A stretch of 64,000 bases of DNA from Ramlibacter paludis (GCF_022012305.1 NZ_JAKLTM010000006.1:1-64000), one strand, 5' to 3'; shown: positions 44,411-54,742, counted from the stretch's first letter. The notes: generated by a model not told the origin, from the sequence alone. Numbers and translations are program-made.

Positions 44411-45601
44411 TCAGGGAGTCAGGCGGGCGATGGCCTGCCGCGCCGCCGCGCGCGCCTGCGCGTCGATGGCCAGCAGGTCGCCCAGCGATGCCGGCTTGGA
44501 CGGCGTGACCGCCGCCAAAGTTTCCAGGTTTACCTGGTGGATCTGGTCGAAGCGGACGCGCCGCTCCAGGAAGCCCGCCACGGCCTCCTCGTTGGCCGCG
44601 TTCAGCACCGCTGTGGTCCCGGGCGCGGCGTTCAGGCTGTCCCAGGCCAGCTGCAGGCCGGGAAAGCGCTCGCGGTGGCCGCGCGTGTCGAACGATTCGA
44701 AGGTCATGTCCGCCAGCGCCGTGAAGTCCAGCGCCTGCGCGCCGGAGGCCACGCGCTCCGGCCAGGCCAGGCCGTAGGCGATGGGCACGCGCATGTCGGG
44801 CGTGCCCAGCTGCGCCACCACCGAGGTGTCGCGGTACTGCACCATCGAATGGATCACGCTCTGGGGGTGGATCACCACCTCGAGCCGGCCGGGCTCCAGG
44901 CCGAACAGCCAGCGCGCCTCGATCACTTCGAGCGCCTTGTTCATCATGGTCGCGGAGTCGACCGAGATCTTGCGGCCCATCACCCAGTTGGGATGCGCGC
45001 AGGCCTGCTCCGGCGTCACCTCGCGCAAGGTGCGCGGGTCGCGCGCACGGAAGGGTCCGCCCGACGCGGTGAGGATGATCTTCTCGACCCGGTCGTTCCA
45101 GGTGGCCGGGTCCTCCGGCAGCGACTGGAAGATCGCCGAGTGCTCGCTGTCGATCGGCAGCAGGCGGGCGCCGCCTTCGCGCACCGCGGCCAGGAACAGC
45201 TCGCCGCCCACGACCAGGGCTTCCTTGTTGGCCAGCAGCAGCTTCTTGCCCGCGCGGGCAGCCGCCAGGCAAGAGGACAGGCCGGCGGCGCCGACGATGG
45301 CGGCCATCACCGCGTCGACCTCGGGATGCGAGGCGACGGTGTCGAGCGCACCGGCGCCCCATAGCACCCGCGTCTTCAATCCGCTGGATTCGATCTTCGC
45401 GGCGAGCGCACGGCCTGCCTCTTCCCGCGCCATGACGGCGAAGGCGGGGCGGAACTGCGCGCACTGCTGCAGCATCAGGTCGACCTTGGAGTCCGCGCTC
45501 AGCGCGAAGACCTCGAACTTCTCCGGGTGGCGGGAAATCACGTCCAGCGTGTTGGCGCCCACCGATCCGGTGGAGCCGAGGACGGCAATCTTCTGTTTCA
45601 T
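44411..45601 (-). CDS. dxr: 1-deoxy-D-xylulose-5-phosphate reductoisomerase
   Basis: First committed step of the MEP isoprenoid pathway; target of fosmidomycin. 396 residues. The NADPH loop is VLGSTGSVGANTLDV, the metal/substrate site is LLPIDSEHSAIFQSL, and the flexible lid is TASGGPFRARDP. The following uppS product, undecaprenyl diphosphate, depends on this pathway. It overlaps cdsA by four bases. Confidence 0.97.
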   Translation of the reverse strand: MKQKIAVLGSTGSVGANTLDVISRHPEKFEVFALSADSKVDLMLQQCAQFRPAFAVMAREEAGRALAAKIESSGLKTRVLWGAGALDTVASHPEVDAVMAAIVGAAGLSSCLAAARAGKKLLLANKEALVVGGELFLAAVREGGARLLPIDSEHSAIFQSLPEDPATWNDRVEKIILTASGGPFRARDPRTLREVTPEQACAHPNWVMGRKISVDSATMMNKALEVIEARWLFGLEPGRLEVVIHPQSVIHSMVQYRDTSVVAQLGTPDMRVPIAYGLAWPERVASGAQALDFTALADMTFESFDTRGHRERFPGLQLAWDSLNAAPGTTAVLNAANEEAVAGFLERRVRFDQIHQVNLETLAAVTPSKPASLGDLLAIDAQARAAARQAIARLTP

Positions 45602-46452
45602 CGTGCGGCCAGCGTGGCCAGCATCATCGCCAGGGGCAAGGTGGGCAGCAGTGCGTCGACGCGATCGAGCACGCCGCCATGCCCGGGCAGCAGCTGGCTG
45701 GAATCCTTGAAGCCGGCGCTGCGCTTGACGAGCGATTCGGCCAGGTCGCCGACGACGCTCATCGCGGCCAGGAACAGCGCCGCAATGACGAGAACCGGCC
45801 AGCCCATCGTGGCCAGCCGGGAGTAAAGACTCGGGACCTGCGCGTTCGTGGCGCCGTCGGCGAAAGTCCAGGCCACGGCCAGGACCACCACGCCCAGCAT
45901 GCCGCCCCACACGCCTTCCCAGCTTTTCTTGGGACTGATGACGGGCGCCAGCTTGCTTTGCGTGAACTTGCCGCCGATGGCACGGCCGGCGAAGTAGGCA
46001 AAGATGTCGGCCACCCAGACCAGCACCAGGATGGAAAGCAGGAAGTTGGTGCCGATCACCCGGGCCTGCGCCATCGCCAGCCACGCGAGCGCCAGCGCGA
46101 TCACGCCGCCCACCACGCGCACGCCTTGCGGCACCTTGGGCCAGCCGTCGACGCCGGAGCGCACGAGCGCGGCGCCGGCCAGCACCCAGAAGGCGCCCAC
46201 CACCATCCACAGCAGCGCCGACGGGCGCGCGGTCCAGCCCAGGGCCCAGGCCAGCGCGCACAGCACCAGCGTGACGAGCCCCAGCGCGACGCTGCCGCCC
46301 TGCCCCAGGCCGTTCAGGCGGCCCCACTCCCAGCCCGCCGCCGCGATCATCACGAGCGTGATGCCGAGGAAGGGTTCGGGCGTGGACCAGAACAGCGCAG
46401 GCAGCAGGATCGCCAGCAGGACGATGGCGGTGATGACCCTTTGCTTCAGCAT
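45598..46452 (-). CDS. cdsA: Phosphatidate cytidylyltransferase
   Basis: Forms CDP-diacylglycerol, the precursor of membrane phospholipids. 284 residues with about eight hydrophobic segments. The family signature spans VGDLAESLVKRSAGFKDSS and GHGGVLDRVDAL at the C-terminus. ATG at 46452 is 17 bases after uppS. It is coupled to dxr through ATGA. Confidence 0.95.
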   Translation of the reverse strand: MLKQRVITAIVLLAILLPALFWSTPEPFLGITLVMIAAAGWEWGRLNGLGQGGSVALGLVTLVLCALAWALGWTARPSALLWMVVGAFWVLAGAALVRSGVDGWPKVPQGVRVVGGVIALALAWLAMAQARVIGTNFLLSILVLVWVADIFAYFAGRAIGGKFTQSKLAPVISPKKSWEGVWGGMLGVVVLAVAWTFADGATNAQVPSLYSRLATMGWPVLVIAALFLAAMSVVGDLAESLVKRSAGFKDSSQLLPGHGGVLDRVDALLPTLPLAMMLATLAAR

Positions 46453-46469
46453 TGCGGCAGTTCGCGCCC

Positions 46470-47198
46470 TCAGGCGGCCTTGCGTTTCTTGGCGCCGCCG
46501 GGGGCGGCCACTTGCTCGGAGGTGCGGCCGAAGCGGCGCTCGCGGCCGCTGTAGTCGGCGATGGCTTCGTCGATCGCCGCAGCGTCGAACTCCGGCCACA
46601 GCTTGTCGGTGAAATACAGTTCGCTGTACGCGGCCTGCCACAGCAGGAAGTTGCTGATGCGCTTCTCGCCGCCGGTGCGGATCAGGAGGTCGGGATCGGG
46701 CACGTGGGCCAGCGCCATCGCGCGGTCCAGGCTCTGCTCGGTGATCGCTTCGCCGCGGGCGGCCAGCCCGGCGGCGGCCTGCGCGATGTCCCAGCGGCCG
46801 CCGTAGTTGAAGCAGATGTTGAAGACCAGGCGGCTGTTGCCCGCCGTCGCGGCCTCGGCCTGGGCCAGGCCGTTGCGCACCTTCTCCGACAGGCCGGAGC
46901 GCTCGCCGATGAAATGGATGCGCACGCCTTCGGACTGCAGCTGCGGCACCTCGCGCGAAAGCGCCAGCGCCAGCAGTTCCATCAGGCCCGAGACTTCCTC
47001 TGCGGGGCGGTTCCAGTTCTCGGAGGAGAAGGCGAAGACCGTCAGCACCTTGACGCCGATGTCGCCGCAATGGCGCACGCAGGCCCGCAGGGCGTCGACG
47101 CCCTTCTTGTGCCCCGCGACGCGGGGCAGGAACCGCCGCGTGGCCCAGCGGCCGTTGCCATCCATGACGATGGCGATGTGGTGCGGCAGGTTCGACAC
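46470..47198 (-). CDS. uppS: Undecaprenyl diphosphate synthase (cis-prenyltransferase)
   Basis: Makes the C55 lipid carrier for peptidoglycan and other glycans. 242 residues. The pyrophosphate loop is IVMDGNGRWATRR with catalytic Asp13; the conserved stretches VFAFSSENWNRP and DLLIRTGGEKRISNFLLWQ follow. A basic tail (GGAKKRKAA) ends the protein. It is 13 bases after frr. Confidence 0.97.
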   Translation of the reverse strand: MSNLPHHIAIVMDGNGRWATRRFLPRVAGHKKGVDALRACVRHCGDIGVKVLTVFAFSSENWNRPAEEVSGLMELLALALSREVPQLQSEGVRIHFIGERSGLSEKVRNGLAQAEAATAGNSRLVFNICFNYGGRWDIAQAAAGLAARGEAITEQSLDRAMALAHVPDPDLLIRTGGEKRISNFLLWQAAYSELYFTDKLWPEFDAAAIDEAIADYSGRERRFGRTSEQVAAPGGAKKRKAA

Positions 47199-47211
47199 GT
47201 GGGACCGGCGG

Positions 47212-47775
47212 TCAGACCGCCATGATTTCCTGTTCCTTGGCCGCGACCAGGCTGTCGATCTCGTTGATGTGCCTGTCGGTCGCCTTCTGCACGTCGACTT
47301 CCGCGCGCTTCAGGTCGTCCTCGGTCGCTTCCTTGTCCTTCACCAGCTTCTTCACGTGCTCGTTGGCGTCGCGGCGCAGGTTGCGGATGGCGACCTTGGC
47401 GCTCTCGGCCTCGTGCCGCACCAGCTTGGTCATTTCCTTGCGGCGCTCCTCCGACATCGGCGGCATCGGCACGCGCAGCAGGTCGCCCATGGAGGCCGGG
47501 TTCAGGCCGAGGTCGCTCTCGCGGATGGCCTTCTCGATCTTGGCGCCCATGCCCTTCTCGAAGGGCTGCACGCCGATCGTGCGGGAATCGATCAGGTTCA
47601 CGCTGGCGACCTGGCTGATCGGCATCATGGTGCCGTAGTACTCGACCTGCACGGTGTCCAGGATCTGCGGGTTGGCGCGGCCGGTGCGGATCTTGGTCAG
47701 GGTGTTCTTGAAGGCGGCGATGGACTGGTCCATCTTGGCCTGCGTCGTCTGCTTGATTTCGGGGATCGTTGCCAT
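47212..47775 (-). CDS. frr: Ribosome recycling factor
   Basis: Splits post-termination ribosomes with EF-G. 187 residues, the usual length. It has a long three-helix bundle with the family patterns [33 protein letters not shown] and [20 protein letters not shown]. It follows pyrH after 30 bases; the rpsB-tsf-pyrH-frr order is conserved across bacteria. Confidence 0.98.
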   Translation of the reverse strand: MATIPEIKQTTQAKMDQSIAAFKNTLTKIRTGRANPQILDTVQVEYYGTMMPISQVASVNLIDSRTIGVQPFEKGMGAKIEKAIRESDLGLNPASMGDLLRVPMPPMSEERRKEMTKLVRHEAESAKVAIRNLRRDANEHVKKLVKDKEATEDDLKRAEVDVQKATDRHINEIDSLVAAKEQEIMAV

Positions 47776-47805
47776 GGTTTCTGCTCCTCTCTCTTCTCGG
47801 GCTTC

Positions 47806-48525
47806 TCAGGCGTAGACCAGGGTGCCCTCGTCCTCGCCCAGCACCACGCGCTTGAGCGCGCCGTGCTTGAAGATGGAGAACACCTTGATCGGCAGCTTCT
47901 GGTCGCGGCACAGCGCGAAGGCCGTCGCATCCATGATGCCCAGGTTCTGCGCCATGGCCTGGTCGAAGCTGATGCGCGAATAGCGCTCGGCCGAGGGATC
48001 CTTGTTGGGGTCGGCGGAGTAGACGCCGTCGACCTTGGTCGCCTTGAGCACCATCTCCGCCCCGATCTCGGCGCCGCGCAGCGCGGCGGCGGTGTCGGTC
48101 GTGAAGAAGGGGTTGCCCGTGCCGGCGGCGAAGATCACCACCTTGCCTTCTTCCAGGTATTGCAGCGCCTTCGGGCGCACGTAGGGTTCGACCACCTGCT
48201 CGATGGCGATGGCGGACATCACGCGCGCCACCAGGCCCTGCTTGGTCATCGCGTCGGACAGCGCCAGCGCGTTCATCACGGTGGCGAGCATGCCCATGTA
48301 GTCGGCGGTGGCGCGGTCCATGCCGACCGAGCCGCCGGCCACGCCGCGGAAGATGTTGCCGCCGCCGATGACGATGGCCACTTCCACGCCCATGTTCACC
48401 ACTTCGGCCACTTCCTCCACCATGCGCACGATGGTGGCGCGGTTGATGCCGAACGCGTCGTCCCCCATCAGGGCTTCGCCCGACAGCTTGAGCAGGATGC
48501 GCTTGTGGGCGGGCTGGCTGGGCAT
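47806..48525 (-). CDS. pyrH: UMP kinase
   Basis: Hexameric amino-acid-kinase-fold enzyme that phosphorylates UMP. 239 residues. The opening [20 protein letters not shown], the glycine loop [10 protein letters not shown] and the UMP site [17 protein letters not shown] are all present. It is the first gene after the tsf terminator and probably has its own promoter in the 107-base gap. Confidence 0.98.
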   Translation of the reverse strand: MPSQPAHKRILLKLSGEALMGDDAFGINRATIVRMVEEVAEVVNMGVEVAIVIGGGNIFRGVAGGSVGMDRATADYMGMLATVMNALALSDAMTKQGLVARVMSAIAIEQVVEPYVRPKALQYLEEGKVVIFAAGTGNPFFTTDTAAALRGAEIGAEMVLKATKVDGVYSADPNKDPSAERYSRISFDQAMAQNLGIMDATAFALCRDQKLPIKVFSIFKHGALKRVVLGEDEGTLVYA

Positions 48526-48580
48526 GTGCGGGTGTCTCCTTCGGGTGCGACGGGTGAGAGTGTAAGCTGGCTGGGGGTGG

Positions 48581-48618
48581 TAAAAAGCCCGCCCCGGCTG
48601 CTGGAGCCTGGACGGGCT
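48581..48618 (-). terminator. Terminator after tsf
   Basis: On the minus strand, AAGCCCGTCC and GGGCGGGCTT bracket a smaller GGCTCCAGCAGCC hairpin and run into TTTTTA. It lies about 15 bases past the tsf stop. Confidence 0.8.
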
Positions 48619-48632
48619 TGGGCGGCGCGGCC

Positions 48633-49556
48633 TTAAGCGGCTTGCTTGGCGGCGGCGACCTGCGCGGCGACTTCGGCGGCGAAGTCGTCGGCCTTCTTCT
48701 CGATGCCTTCGCCGACCACGTACAGGGTGAAGCCCTGGATCGTGGTGTTGGCGGCCTTGAGCATCTGCTCCACGGTCTGCTTGTCGTTCTTCACGAAAGA
48801 CTGGTTCAGCAGCGAGACTTCCTTCAGGTACTTCTGCACGCCGCCTTCGATGCGCTTGGCGACGATCTCGGCGGACTGCACCGGCTTGCCGGCGGCTTCG
48901 GCGGCCTTGCGGTCTTCCTCGGCCTTGCCGGTGGCGACGGCGCGTTCCTTGGCGATCAGCTCGGCGGGCACCTGGTCGGCCGACAGCGACACCGGCTTCA
49001 TCGCGGCGATGTGCATCGCGACGTCCTTGGCGGCGACTTCGTCACCCGTGTACTCGACGACCACGCCGATGCGCGTGCCGTGCAGGTAGCTCACCAGCTT
49101 GTTCGCGCCTTCGAAGCGCTTGAAGCGGCGGAAGCTCATGTTCTCGCCGATCTTGCCGACCAGGCCCTTGCGCACGTCTTCCAGCGTCGGGCCGAAGCCG
49201 TCCTGGCTGTACGGCAGCGCGCCCAGCGCGGCGACGTCGGCCGGGTTGTTCTTCGCGACCAGTTCCACGGCGGCCTGGGCCAGCGCCAGGAAGCTGTCGT
49301 TCTTGGTGACGAAGTCGGTCTCGCAGTTCACTTCCAGCAGCGCGCCGGTGGTGCCGGCGATCGACGCGGTGACCACGCCTTCGGCGGTGACGCGCGACGA
49401 GGCCTTGCCGGCCTTGTTGCCCAGCTTGACGCGCAGCAGCTCCTCGGCCTTTTCCATGTCGCCGTTGGCCTCGGTCAGGGCCTTCTTGCATTCCATCATG
49501 GGCGCGTCGGTCTTCGCGCGCAGTTCGCCGACCATGCTTGCGGTGATAGCAGCCAT
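48633..49556 (-). CDS. tsf: Translation elongation factor Ts
   Basis: Nucleotide exchange factor for EF-Tu. 307 residues. The N-terminal UBA-like helix [20 protein letters not shown], the core motif [15 protein letters not shown] that contacts EF-Tu, and the C-terminal module are present. It follows rpsB with an attenuator-like hairpin between them, and a terminator follows it. Confidence 0.98.
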   Translation of the reverse strand: MAAITASMVGELRAKTDAPMMECKKALTEANGDMEKAEELLRVKLGNKAGKASSRVTAEGVVTASIAGTTGALLEVNCETDFVTKNDSFLALAQAAVELVAKNNPADVAALGALPYSQDGFGPTLEDVRKGLVGKIGENMSFRRFKRFEGANKLVSYLHGTRIGVVVEYTGDEVAAKDVAMHIAAMKPVSLSADQVPAELIAKERAVATGKAEEDRKAAEAAGKPVQSAEIVAKRIEGGVQKYLKEVSLLNQSFVKNDKQTVEQMLKAANTTIQGFTLYVVGEGIEKKADDFAAEVAAQVAAAKQAA

Positions 49557-49591
49557 CTCTTTACCTCTTGATCAGTTGAATCTGGGTGTGC

Positions 49592-49614
49592 AAAGGGGGC
49601 TCAAGAGCCCCCTT
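49592..49614 (-). terminator. Hairpin between rpsB and tsf
   Basis: On the minus strand, AGGGGGCTC-TT-GAGCCCCCT runs into TTTG. The U-tract is short, so it may act as an attenuator that lowers tsf relative to rpsB rather than a full stop. Confidence 0.65.
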
Positions 49615-49634
49615 CGTCGCGGGTTGGGCCCGGT

Positions 49635-50396
49635 TTAGGCGGAAGCGCCTTCCTGCACTTCCACGAACTCGTCGCCGCTCTTGCCGCCTTCGGCCAGGGC
49701 GCGCTGCACGTCGGTGCCGGCGCTGGACTTGCCTTCGAGGATGGCGTCGGCCATGGCGCGCACGTACAGCGTGACGGCCTTGGCGGAGTCATCGTTGCCG
49801 GGGATCACGTAGTCGATGCCCTCGGGGGAGTGGTTGGAGTCCACCACGCCGATGATCGGGATGCCCAGCTTCTGCGCTTCGGCGACGGCGATCTTGTGGA
49901 AGCCGACGTCCACGATGAACAGGGCGTCCGGCAGGGTGTTCATGTCCTGGATGCCGCCGATGTCCTTCTCGAGCTTCTGCAGTTCGCGCTGGAACATCAG
50001 CTGCTCTTTCTTCGACATGGATTCCAGGCCGGCTTCCTGCTGGGCCTTCATGTCCTTCAGGCGCTTGAGCGAGGTCTTGACCGTCTTGAAGTTGGTCAGC
50101 ATGCCGCCCAACCAGCGCTGGTTCACGAAGGGCATGCCGGCGCGCTCGGCTTCGGTGGCCATCAGGTCACGGGCCTGGCGCTTGGTGCCGACCATCAGGA
50201 TGGTGCCGCGGTTGGAGGCCAGCTGCTTGGCGAACTTCGTCGCCTCGTTGAACATCGGCAACGTCTTTTCGAGGTTGATGATGTGGATCTTGTTGCGGTG
50301 GCCGAAGATGAACGGGGCCATCTTGGGGTTCCAGAAGCGGGTCTGGTGTCCGAAATGGACACCGGCTTCCAGCATTTCGCGCATGGATACAGGCAT
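49635..50396 (-). CDS. rpsB: 30S ribosomal protein S2
   Basis: Small-subunit protein S2, 253 residues. It begins [20 protein letters not shown] with the [12 protein letters not shown] signature, and the second signature is [27 protein letters not shown]. The start at 50396 is the universal S2 opening. In-frame upstream residues come from the leader. In many bacteria S2 represses its own leader; here the 152-base divergent region contains a GCAAC / GTTGC hairpin at about 50437-50455 that could be part of such control, but this is not shown. Confidence 0.98.
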   Translation of the reverse strand: MPVSMREMLEAGVHFGHQTRFWNPKMAPFIFGHRNKIHIINLEKTLPMFNEATKFAKQLASNRGTILMVGTKRQARDLMATEAERAGMPFVNQRWLGGMLTNFKTVKTSLKRLKDMKAQQEAGLESMSKKEQLMFQRELQKLEKDIGGIQDMNTLPDALFIVDVGFHKIAVAEAQKLGIPIIGVVDSNHSPEGIDYVIPGNDDSAKAVTLYVRAMADAILEGKSSAGTDVQRALAEGGKSGDEFVEVQEGASA

Positions 50397-50548
50397 TTGA
50401 GCTCCGAAGGTTGGGTCTAAAATCCCGCCCGAAATCGCAACCTTTTTGCAGTTGCAACACCTTGAGGGGCGGAATTCGCGATTTGTTTCGCCGTCCGACG
50501 GTCCGTGCACAGTGCCCGGGCCACCCAGCAAAACCCAAAGATTCTAGC

Positions 50549-51895
50549 ATGCCCGCCCCTCGCCTGCAGTCCGACCTCCTTGCCACCCGCACCCGCCTGC
50601 GGCAGGGCCAGGCCAGCGCCACGGATGAACTCGGCCGCGCGCGCGCAGCCAGTGCCGCGCCGCACGTGTTCCTGGCGACCCGCTTCGAGGCGGCGCAGCA
50701 GGAGGCGCGGCGTGCCGATCCAGCCTTGCCGCTGGCGGGGCTGCCGGTCTCCGTGAAGGATCTGTTCGATTGCGCCGGCGAGGTGACGGCGGCGGGCTCC
50801 ACCGCGCTGGCCGATGCCGCGCCGGCCGCGGCCGATGCGCCCGCCGTGGCGCGGCTGCGGGCCGCCGGCGGGGTCGTGGTGGGCCGCACCAACATGACCG
50901 AGTTCGCCTTCTCCGGCGTCGGCATCAATCCGCATTTCGGCACGCCGGCGAATCCCTGCGATGCCGCGGTGGCACGCATCCCGGGCGGTTCGTCTTCGGG
51001 CGCTGCGGTGTCGGTGGCGAGCGGCTCGTCGTTCATCGGCCTCGGCTCCGACACCGGCGGCTCGCTGCGCATTCCCGCGGCCCTGTGCGGCATCGTCGGC
51101 TTCAAGAGCACGGCGCGCCTCGTCCCCAGCGAAGGCGCCTTTCCGCTGTCGACCACGCTGGACACCGTGGGCGCGATGACGCGCAGCGTGGGCGACACGA
51201 TCCTGGCGCACGAGATCCTGGCCGCCCGCACGGTGCGGCGCGACGACAAGCCGCTGGCCGGCTACCGCCTGGCCGTGGCCACCACGCAATTGCTCGACGG
51301 GCTCGATGCGACCGTCGCCCGCGCCTTCTCCCGCACGCTGGCCGCGCTGCGCGCCGCCGGTGCCCGCATCGACGAGATCGCGCTCCACCAGATCCAGGAC
51401 CTGGGCACCATCCAGGCCACCGGCGGCTTCTCCGCCGCCGAGAGCTACGCGCACCATCGCCAGTTGGTGCAGGCCAAGGGCGCGCAATACGACCCTCGGG
51501 TCCGCCAGCGCATAGAGCGCGGCGCCACGATGAAGGCCTTCGAGTACATCGAGCTGCACCAGGCGCGCAAGGCCTGGGTGGCCGCGGTCGAACAGGCGCT
51601 GGCCGGCTACGACGCCGTGCTCTCGCCGACGGTGCCCATGGTGGCGCCCGCCATCGCCGACCTCGCGCCCGGCGCGGAGCGCGACGAAGCCTTCTTCCGC
51701 ACCAACGCGCTCCTGCTGCGCAACACCAGCGTGGTCAACATGCTGGACGGCTGCGCGATTTCCCTGCCCTGCCACGTGGCCGGCGAACTGCCGGTGGGCC
51801 TGATGGCCTGGCAGGGCGCGCTGCACGACGACACCCTCCTCAACCTCGCGCTGCGGATCGAAGAGCTGCTCGCCCTGCCTGCCACCCAAGAATGA
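50549..51895 (+). CDS. Amidase of the amidase-signature family
   Basis: Serine amidohydrolase of 448 residues. The Ser-cisSer-Lys triad is complete: Lys70 in LPVSVKDLFD, the cis-Ser in IPGGSSSGAAVSVASG (about 148) and the nucleophile Ser172 in GSDTGGSLRIPAALCG. The substrate is not readable; AS enzymes range from GatA to peptide, aryl and urea amidases. No gatB or gatC lies nearby, so it is not the tRNA amidotransferase. It is coupled by ATGA to a D-amino-acid dehydrogenase, which suggests release of an amino-acid-like product. Confidence 0.88.
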   Translation: MPAPRLQSDLLATRTRLRQGQASATDELGRARAASAAPHVFLATRFEAAQQEARRADPALPLAGLPVSVKDLFDCAGEVTAAGSTALADAAPAAADAPAVARLRAAGGVVVGRTNMTEFAFSGVGINPHFGTPANPCDAAVARIPGGSSSGAAVSVASGSSFIGLGSDTGGSLRIPAALCGIVGFKSTARLVPSEGAFPLSTTLDTVGAMTRSVGDTILAHEILAARTVRRDDKPLAGYRLAVATTQLLDGLDATVARAFSRTLAALRAAGARIDEIALHQIQDLGTIQATGGFSAAESYAHHRQLVQAKGAQYDPRVRQRIERGATMKAFEYIELHQARKAWVAAVEQALAGYDAVLSPTVPMVAPAIADLAPGAERDEAFFRTNALLLRNTSVVNMLDGCAISLPCHVAGELPVGLMAWQGALHDDTLLNLALRIEELLALPATQE

Positions 51896-53166
51896 AAATT
51901 GCCATCGTGGGCGCCGGGATCATCGGCGTGACCACCGCGTACGAACTGGCCGCCGACGGCCATGAAGTCACCGTGTACGAGCGCCACGGCGCCGCAGCGC
52001 TCGAAACCAGCTTCGCCAACGCCGGCGTCGTCGCGCCCGGCTACGTCACGCCCTGGGCCGCGCCCGGCATGCCGGCCAAGGTGGCGCGCTACCTGTTCAG
52101 CCGGCACGCCCCGGTGCGGGTGTGCTGGCCGCTGGCGGCGCACGAGATGCGCTGGATGCTGCGCTGGCGCAGCGCCTGCGACCTCGACACCTACGTCGCC
52201 AACCGCGCGCGGCTGCAGCGCCTGGCCTTCTACAGCCGCCAGCGCCTGCACACGCTGACCGAGGACCTGCAGCTGGAATACGACCGCAGCACCGGCTACA
52301 TGGTGCTGCTGCGCTCGGACCGGGACCGCAAGATGGTGCAGCCGGGACTGCAGGTGCTGCGCGACGCCGGCGTGAAGTTCGCCGAAGTCGATGCCGACAC
52401 GGCGCGGGCGCTGGAGCCCGCGCTGAATCCCGACACGGCTTTCGCCGGCGCGATCCACCTGCCGGACGACGAGGTCGGCAACTGCCGGCAGTTCGCGCTG
52501 CTGCTGAAGAACCAGGCACAGGCGCTGGGCGCGCGCTTCGAGTTCAACGCGTCGGTGGCGCCGCTCGATCCGGCGCAGCCCACGCAGCTGCGCGTGACCC
52601 TCGGCGAGAACGCGGCGCCGCAGCTGCATCGCTTCGACCAGGTCGTGATCTGCAGCGGCCTCGCTTCGGCGATGCTGCTGCGTCCGGTGGGGCTCAAGAT
52701 TCCGCTGGCGGCCGTGCACGGCTACTCGATCAGCGCGCCGATCCGCGAACCGCTGAACGCGCCGCGCAGCGGCCTGATGGACGAACGCTACAAGGTCGCC
52801 ATCTCGCGCCTGGGCAACCGCGTGCGCGTGGCCGGCAGCGCCGAGATCGGCGGCAATCCCACCGCCAAGCGGCCCTCGGCGATCCAGACGCTGTACAAGG
52901 TTCTGCACGACTGGTTCCCGGGCGCGGCGCAGCTGGCCAACACCGGCAGCGCGGTGCAGGAGTGGAAGGGCGCGCGGCCCATGCTGCCCGACGGGCCGCC
53001 CGTGCTGGGCGCCACCGGCGTGCCGGGCGTGTGGATCAACATCGGGCACGGCTCCAGCGGCTGGGCGCTGGCCTGCGGCAGCGCACGGGCGGTGGCGGAC
53101 CTGATGGGTGCGCGGCCGGCGGAGGTGGACCTGGAAGGCCTCGGTGTGGAGCGCCTGGCCCTCTAG
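51892..53166 (+). CDS. dadA: D-amino acid dehydrogenase (DadA-like, FAD-dependent)
   Basis: Membrane-associated flavoprotein of 424 residues that oxidises D-amino acids to keto acids, feeding electrons to quinone. The N-terminal dinucleotide site is IAIVGAGIIGVTTAYELA with the following acidic Glu in VTVYERH. The C-terminal FAD/substrate stretch WINIGHGSSGWALACGSA is typical of DadA. It overlaps the amidase by four bases. Assignment within the DAO superfamily is good; D-alanine as substrate is the default, not proven. Confidence 0.87.
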   Translation: MKIAIVGAGIIGVTTAYELAADGHEVTVYERHGAAALETSFANAGVVAPGYVTPWAAPGMPAKVARYLFSRHAPVRVCWPLAAHEMRWMLRWRSACDLDTYVANRARLQRLAFYSRQRLHTLTEDLQLEYDRSTGYMVLLRSDRDRKMVQPGLQVLRDAGVKFAEVDADTARALEPALNPDTAFAGAIHLPDDEVGNCRQFALLLKNQAQALGARFEFNASVAPLDPAQPTQLRVTLGENAAPQLHRFDQVVICSGLASAMLLRPVGLKIPLAAVHGYSISAPIREPLNAPRSGLMDERYKVAISRLGNRVRVAGSAEIGGNPTAKRPSAIQTLYKVLHDWFPGAAQLANTGSAVQEWKGARPMLPDGPPVLGATGVPGVWINIGHGSSGWALACGSARAVADLMGARPAEVDLEGLGVERLAL

Positions 53167-53170
53167 CCCT

Positions 53171-53266
53171 GTCATTCCCGCGGCGGCGGGAATCCAGCGC
53201 TTCTGCATTCGGTCGCCGCGCGCGGCGACTCCCAATGCCCTGGGTCCCCGCCTGCGCGGGGATGAC
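53171..53266. repeat. Composite palindromic dispersed repeat
   Basis: A 96-base intergenic element. Its ends GTCATTCCCGC and GCGGGGATGAC are inverted copies with one mismatch. Inside each end is a local stem (CCCGC-CGGC-GGCGGG region; TCCCCGC / GCGGGGA), and the centre holds a perfect 18-base palindrome GTCGCCGCGCGCGGCGAC at 53212-53229. The TTCCCGC...GCGGGAATCC motif is familiar from dispersed REP/MITE-like repeats of beta- and gammaproteobacteria. Confidence 0.7.
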
Positions 53267-53290
53267 GGCAGCCCCGGGCACAATCGCCCC

Positions 53291-54742
53291 ATGCAGCGCA
53301 TCGTCCCCGGCCGCGCCTGGCCCTTGCACGACGTCGCGGCGATCCGCCGCCTGGAGCAGCGCGCCGCGGCCGCCCTGCCCCCGCACACGCTGATGCAGCG
53401 CGCGGGCCTCGCCTGCGCCCGCCTGGCGCTCGCCCTCGCACCCCATGCACGCACCTTCTGGATCGCCTGCGGCCCCGGGAACAACGGCGGCGACGGCTTC
53501 GAGGCCGCACTGCACCTGCAGCAATGGGGCAAGGAGCCCGTCGTCACCTGGCTGGGCGACGAAGCCAAGGCGCCGGCGGATGCCCTTGCCTCGCTGCAGC
53601 GCGCCCGCGCGGCCGGCGTCCGCTTCGCCACCGAAGCGCCACCGGACTGGGACTTCGCGCTCGATGCGCTGCTCGGGCTGGGTGCCGCGCGCGCGCCCAC
53701 GGGCGCCCTGCTGGCCCACATCGAAGCCCTCAACGCCGGCAGCGCCCGCGTGCTGGCGATCGACCTGCCTTCCGGCCTCGACGCCGATAGCGGCCGCAGC
53801 GAAGCCTGCGTGCAGGCCGCGCACACGCTCTGCCTGCTGGCACTCAAGCCCGGGCTTTTCACCGGCGGGGGACGCGATGCCGCGGGCCAGGTGTGGTTCG
53901 ACGACCTGCAAGTGGCCAGCGATGCCGAAGCTTCCTCCGCCGTGCTGTCTGCAGCCCCCATGCGCCAGCCGCGCCGGCATGCCTCGCACAAGGGCAGCTA
54001 CGGCGACGTCGCGGTGATCTGCGGCGCGCCCGGCATGGCCGGCGCCGCTCTGCTGGCCGCGCGCGCCGCGCTGCATCACGGAGCGGGCCGCGTCTACGCG
54101 GCGCTGCTCGATCCGCAGGCCCCGCCGCTCGACCCGGACCAGCCGGACCTGATGCTGCGCGCCTGGGACGCGCTGGACCTGCGCGCCCTGCACGTCGCCT
54201 GCGGCTGCGGCGGCGGTGACGCAGTCCGCCCCGTGCTGCCGCGGGTGTTGTCGGCGGCACGCACGCTGGTCCTCGACGCCGACGCCCTCAACGCGATCGC
54301 GGGCGATCCGCAACTGCAGGCGCTATTGCAGGCGCGCGGGCGGCGCCAGGCAGCGACCGTGCTGACGCCGCATCCGCTGGAGGCCGCGCGGCTGCTGGGG
54401 AAGAAGACAAGTGAAGTGCAGGACGACCGGCTCGCCGCCGCGCGCGAACTCGCCCTGCGCTTCGGCGCCGTCACGCTGCTCAAGGGATCGGGCACGGTGA
54501 TCGCGGCGCCACAAGGCGAAGTGCGGATCAATCCGACCGGCAATGCCCGCCTGGCGATCGCGGGCACGGGCGACGTGCTGGCGGGATGGGTGGCCGCGCG
54601 CTTGGCGGCCGGGGAGCCAGCGCTCGATGCGGCCAGCCACGCGGCTTACCTGCATGGGCTGGCGGCCGACCAGTGGCCGGAAGACCAGCCCTTGACGGCG
54701 GGGTCGCTGGCGCGAACCCGCCCTGCGGGAGTCCCGGACTAA
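53291..54742 (+). CDS. nnr: Bifunctional NAD(P)HX epimerase/dehydratase
   Basis: Repairs hydrated NADH and NADPH. 483 residues. The N-terminal YjeF_N epimerase (about 1-210) has [17 protein letters not shown] and [13 protein letters not shown]. The C-terminal YjeF_C dehydratase (about 225-480) has [33 protein letters not shown] and the ribokinase-like end [15 protein letters not shown]. The start at 53291 follows the dispersed repeat, since in-frame upstream sequence is the repeat itself. Its stop overlaps that of the convergent SDR gene by four bases. Confidence 0.94.
   Translation: MQRIVPGRAWPLHDVAAIRRLEQRAAAALPPHTLMQRAGLACARLALALAPHARTFWIACGPGNNGGDGFEAALHLQQWGKEPVVTWLGDEAKAPADALASLQRARAAGVRFATEAPPDWDFALDALLGLGAARAPTGALLAHIEALNAGSARVLAIDLPSGLDADSGRSEACVQAAHTLCLLALKPGLFTGGGRDAAGQVWFDDLQVASDAEASSAVLSAAPMRQPRRHASHKGSYGDVAVICGAPGMAGAALLAARAALHHGAGRVYAALLDPQAPPLDPDQPDLMLRAWDALDLRALHVACGCGGGDAVRPVLPRVLSAARTLVLDADALNAIAGDPQLQALLQARGRRQAATVLTPHPLEAARLLGKKTSEVQDDRLAAARELALRFGAVTLLKGSGTVIAAPQGEVRINPTGNARLAIAGTGDVLAGWVAARLAAGEPALDAASHAAYLHGLAADQWPEDQPLTAGSLARTRPAGVPD

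Noticed and set aside
50417..51889. 490-residue open frame antisense to the amidase
   Set aside because: The amidase has a full catalytic triad; the opposite frame is Gly/Arg/His-rich and without domains.
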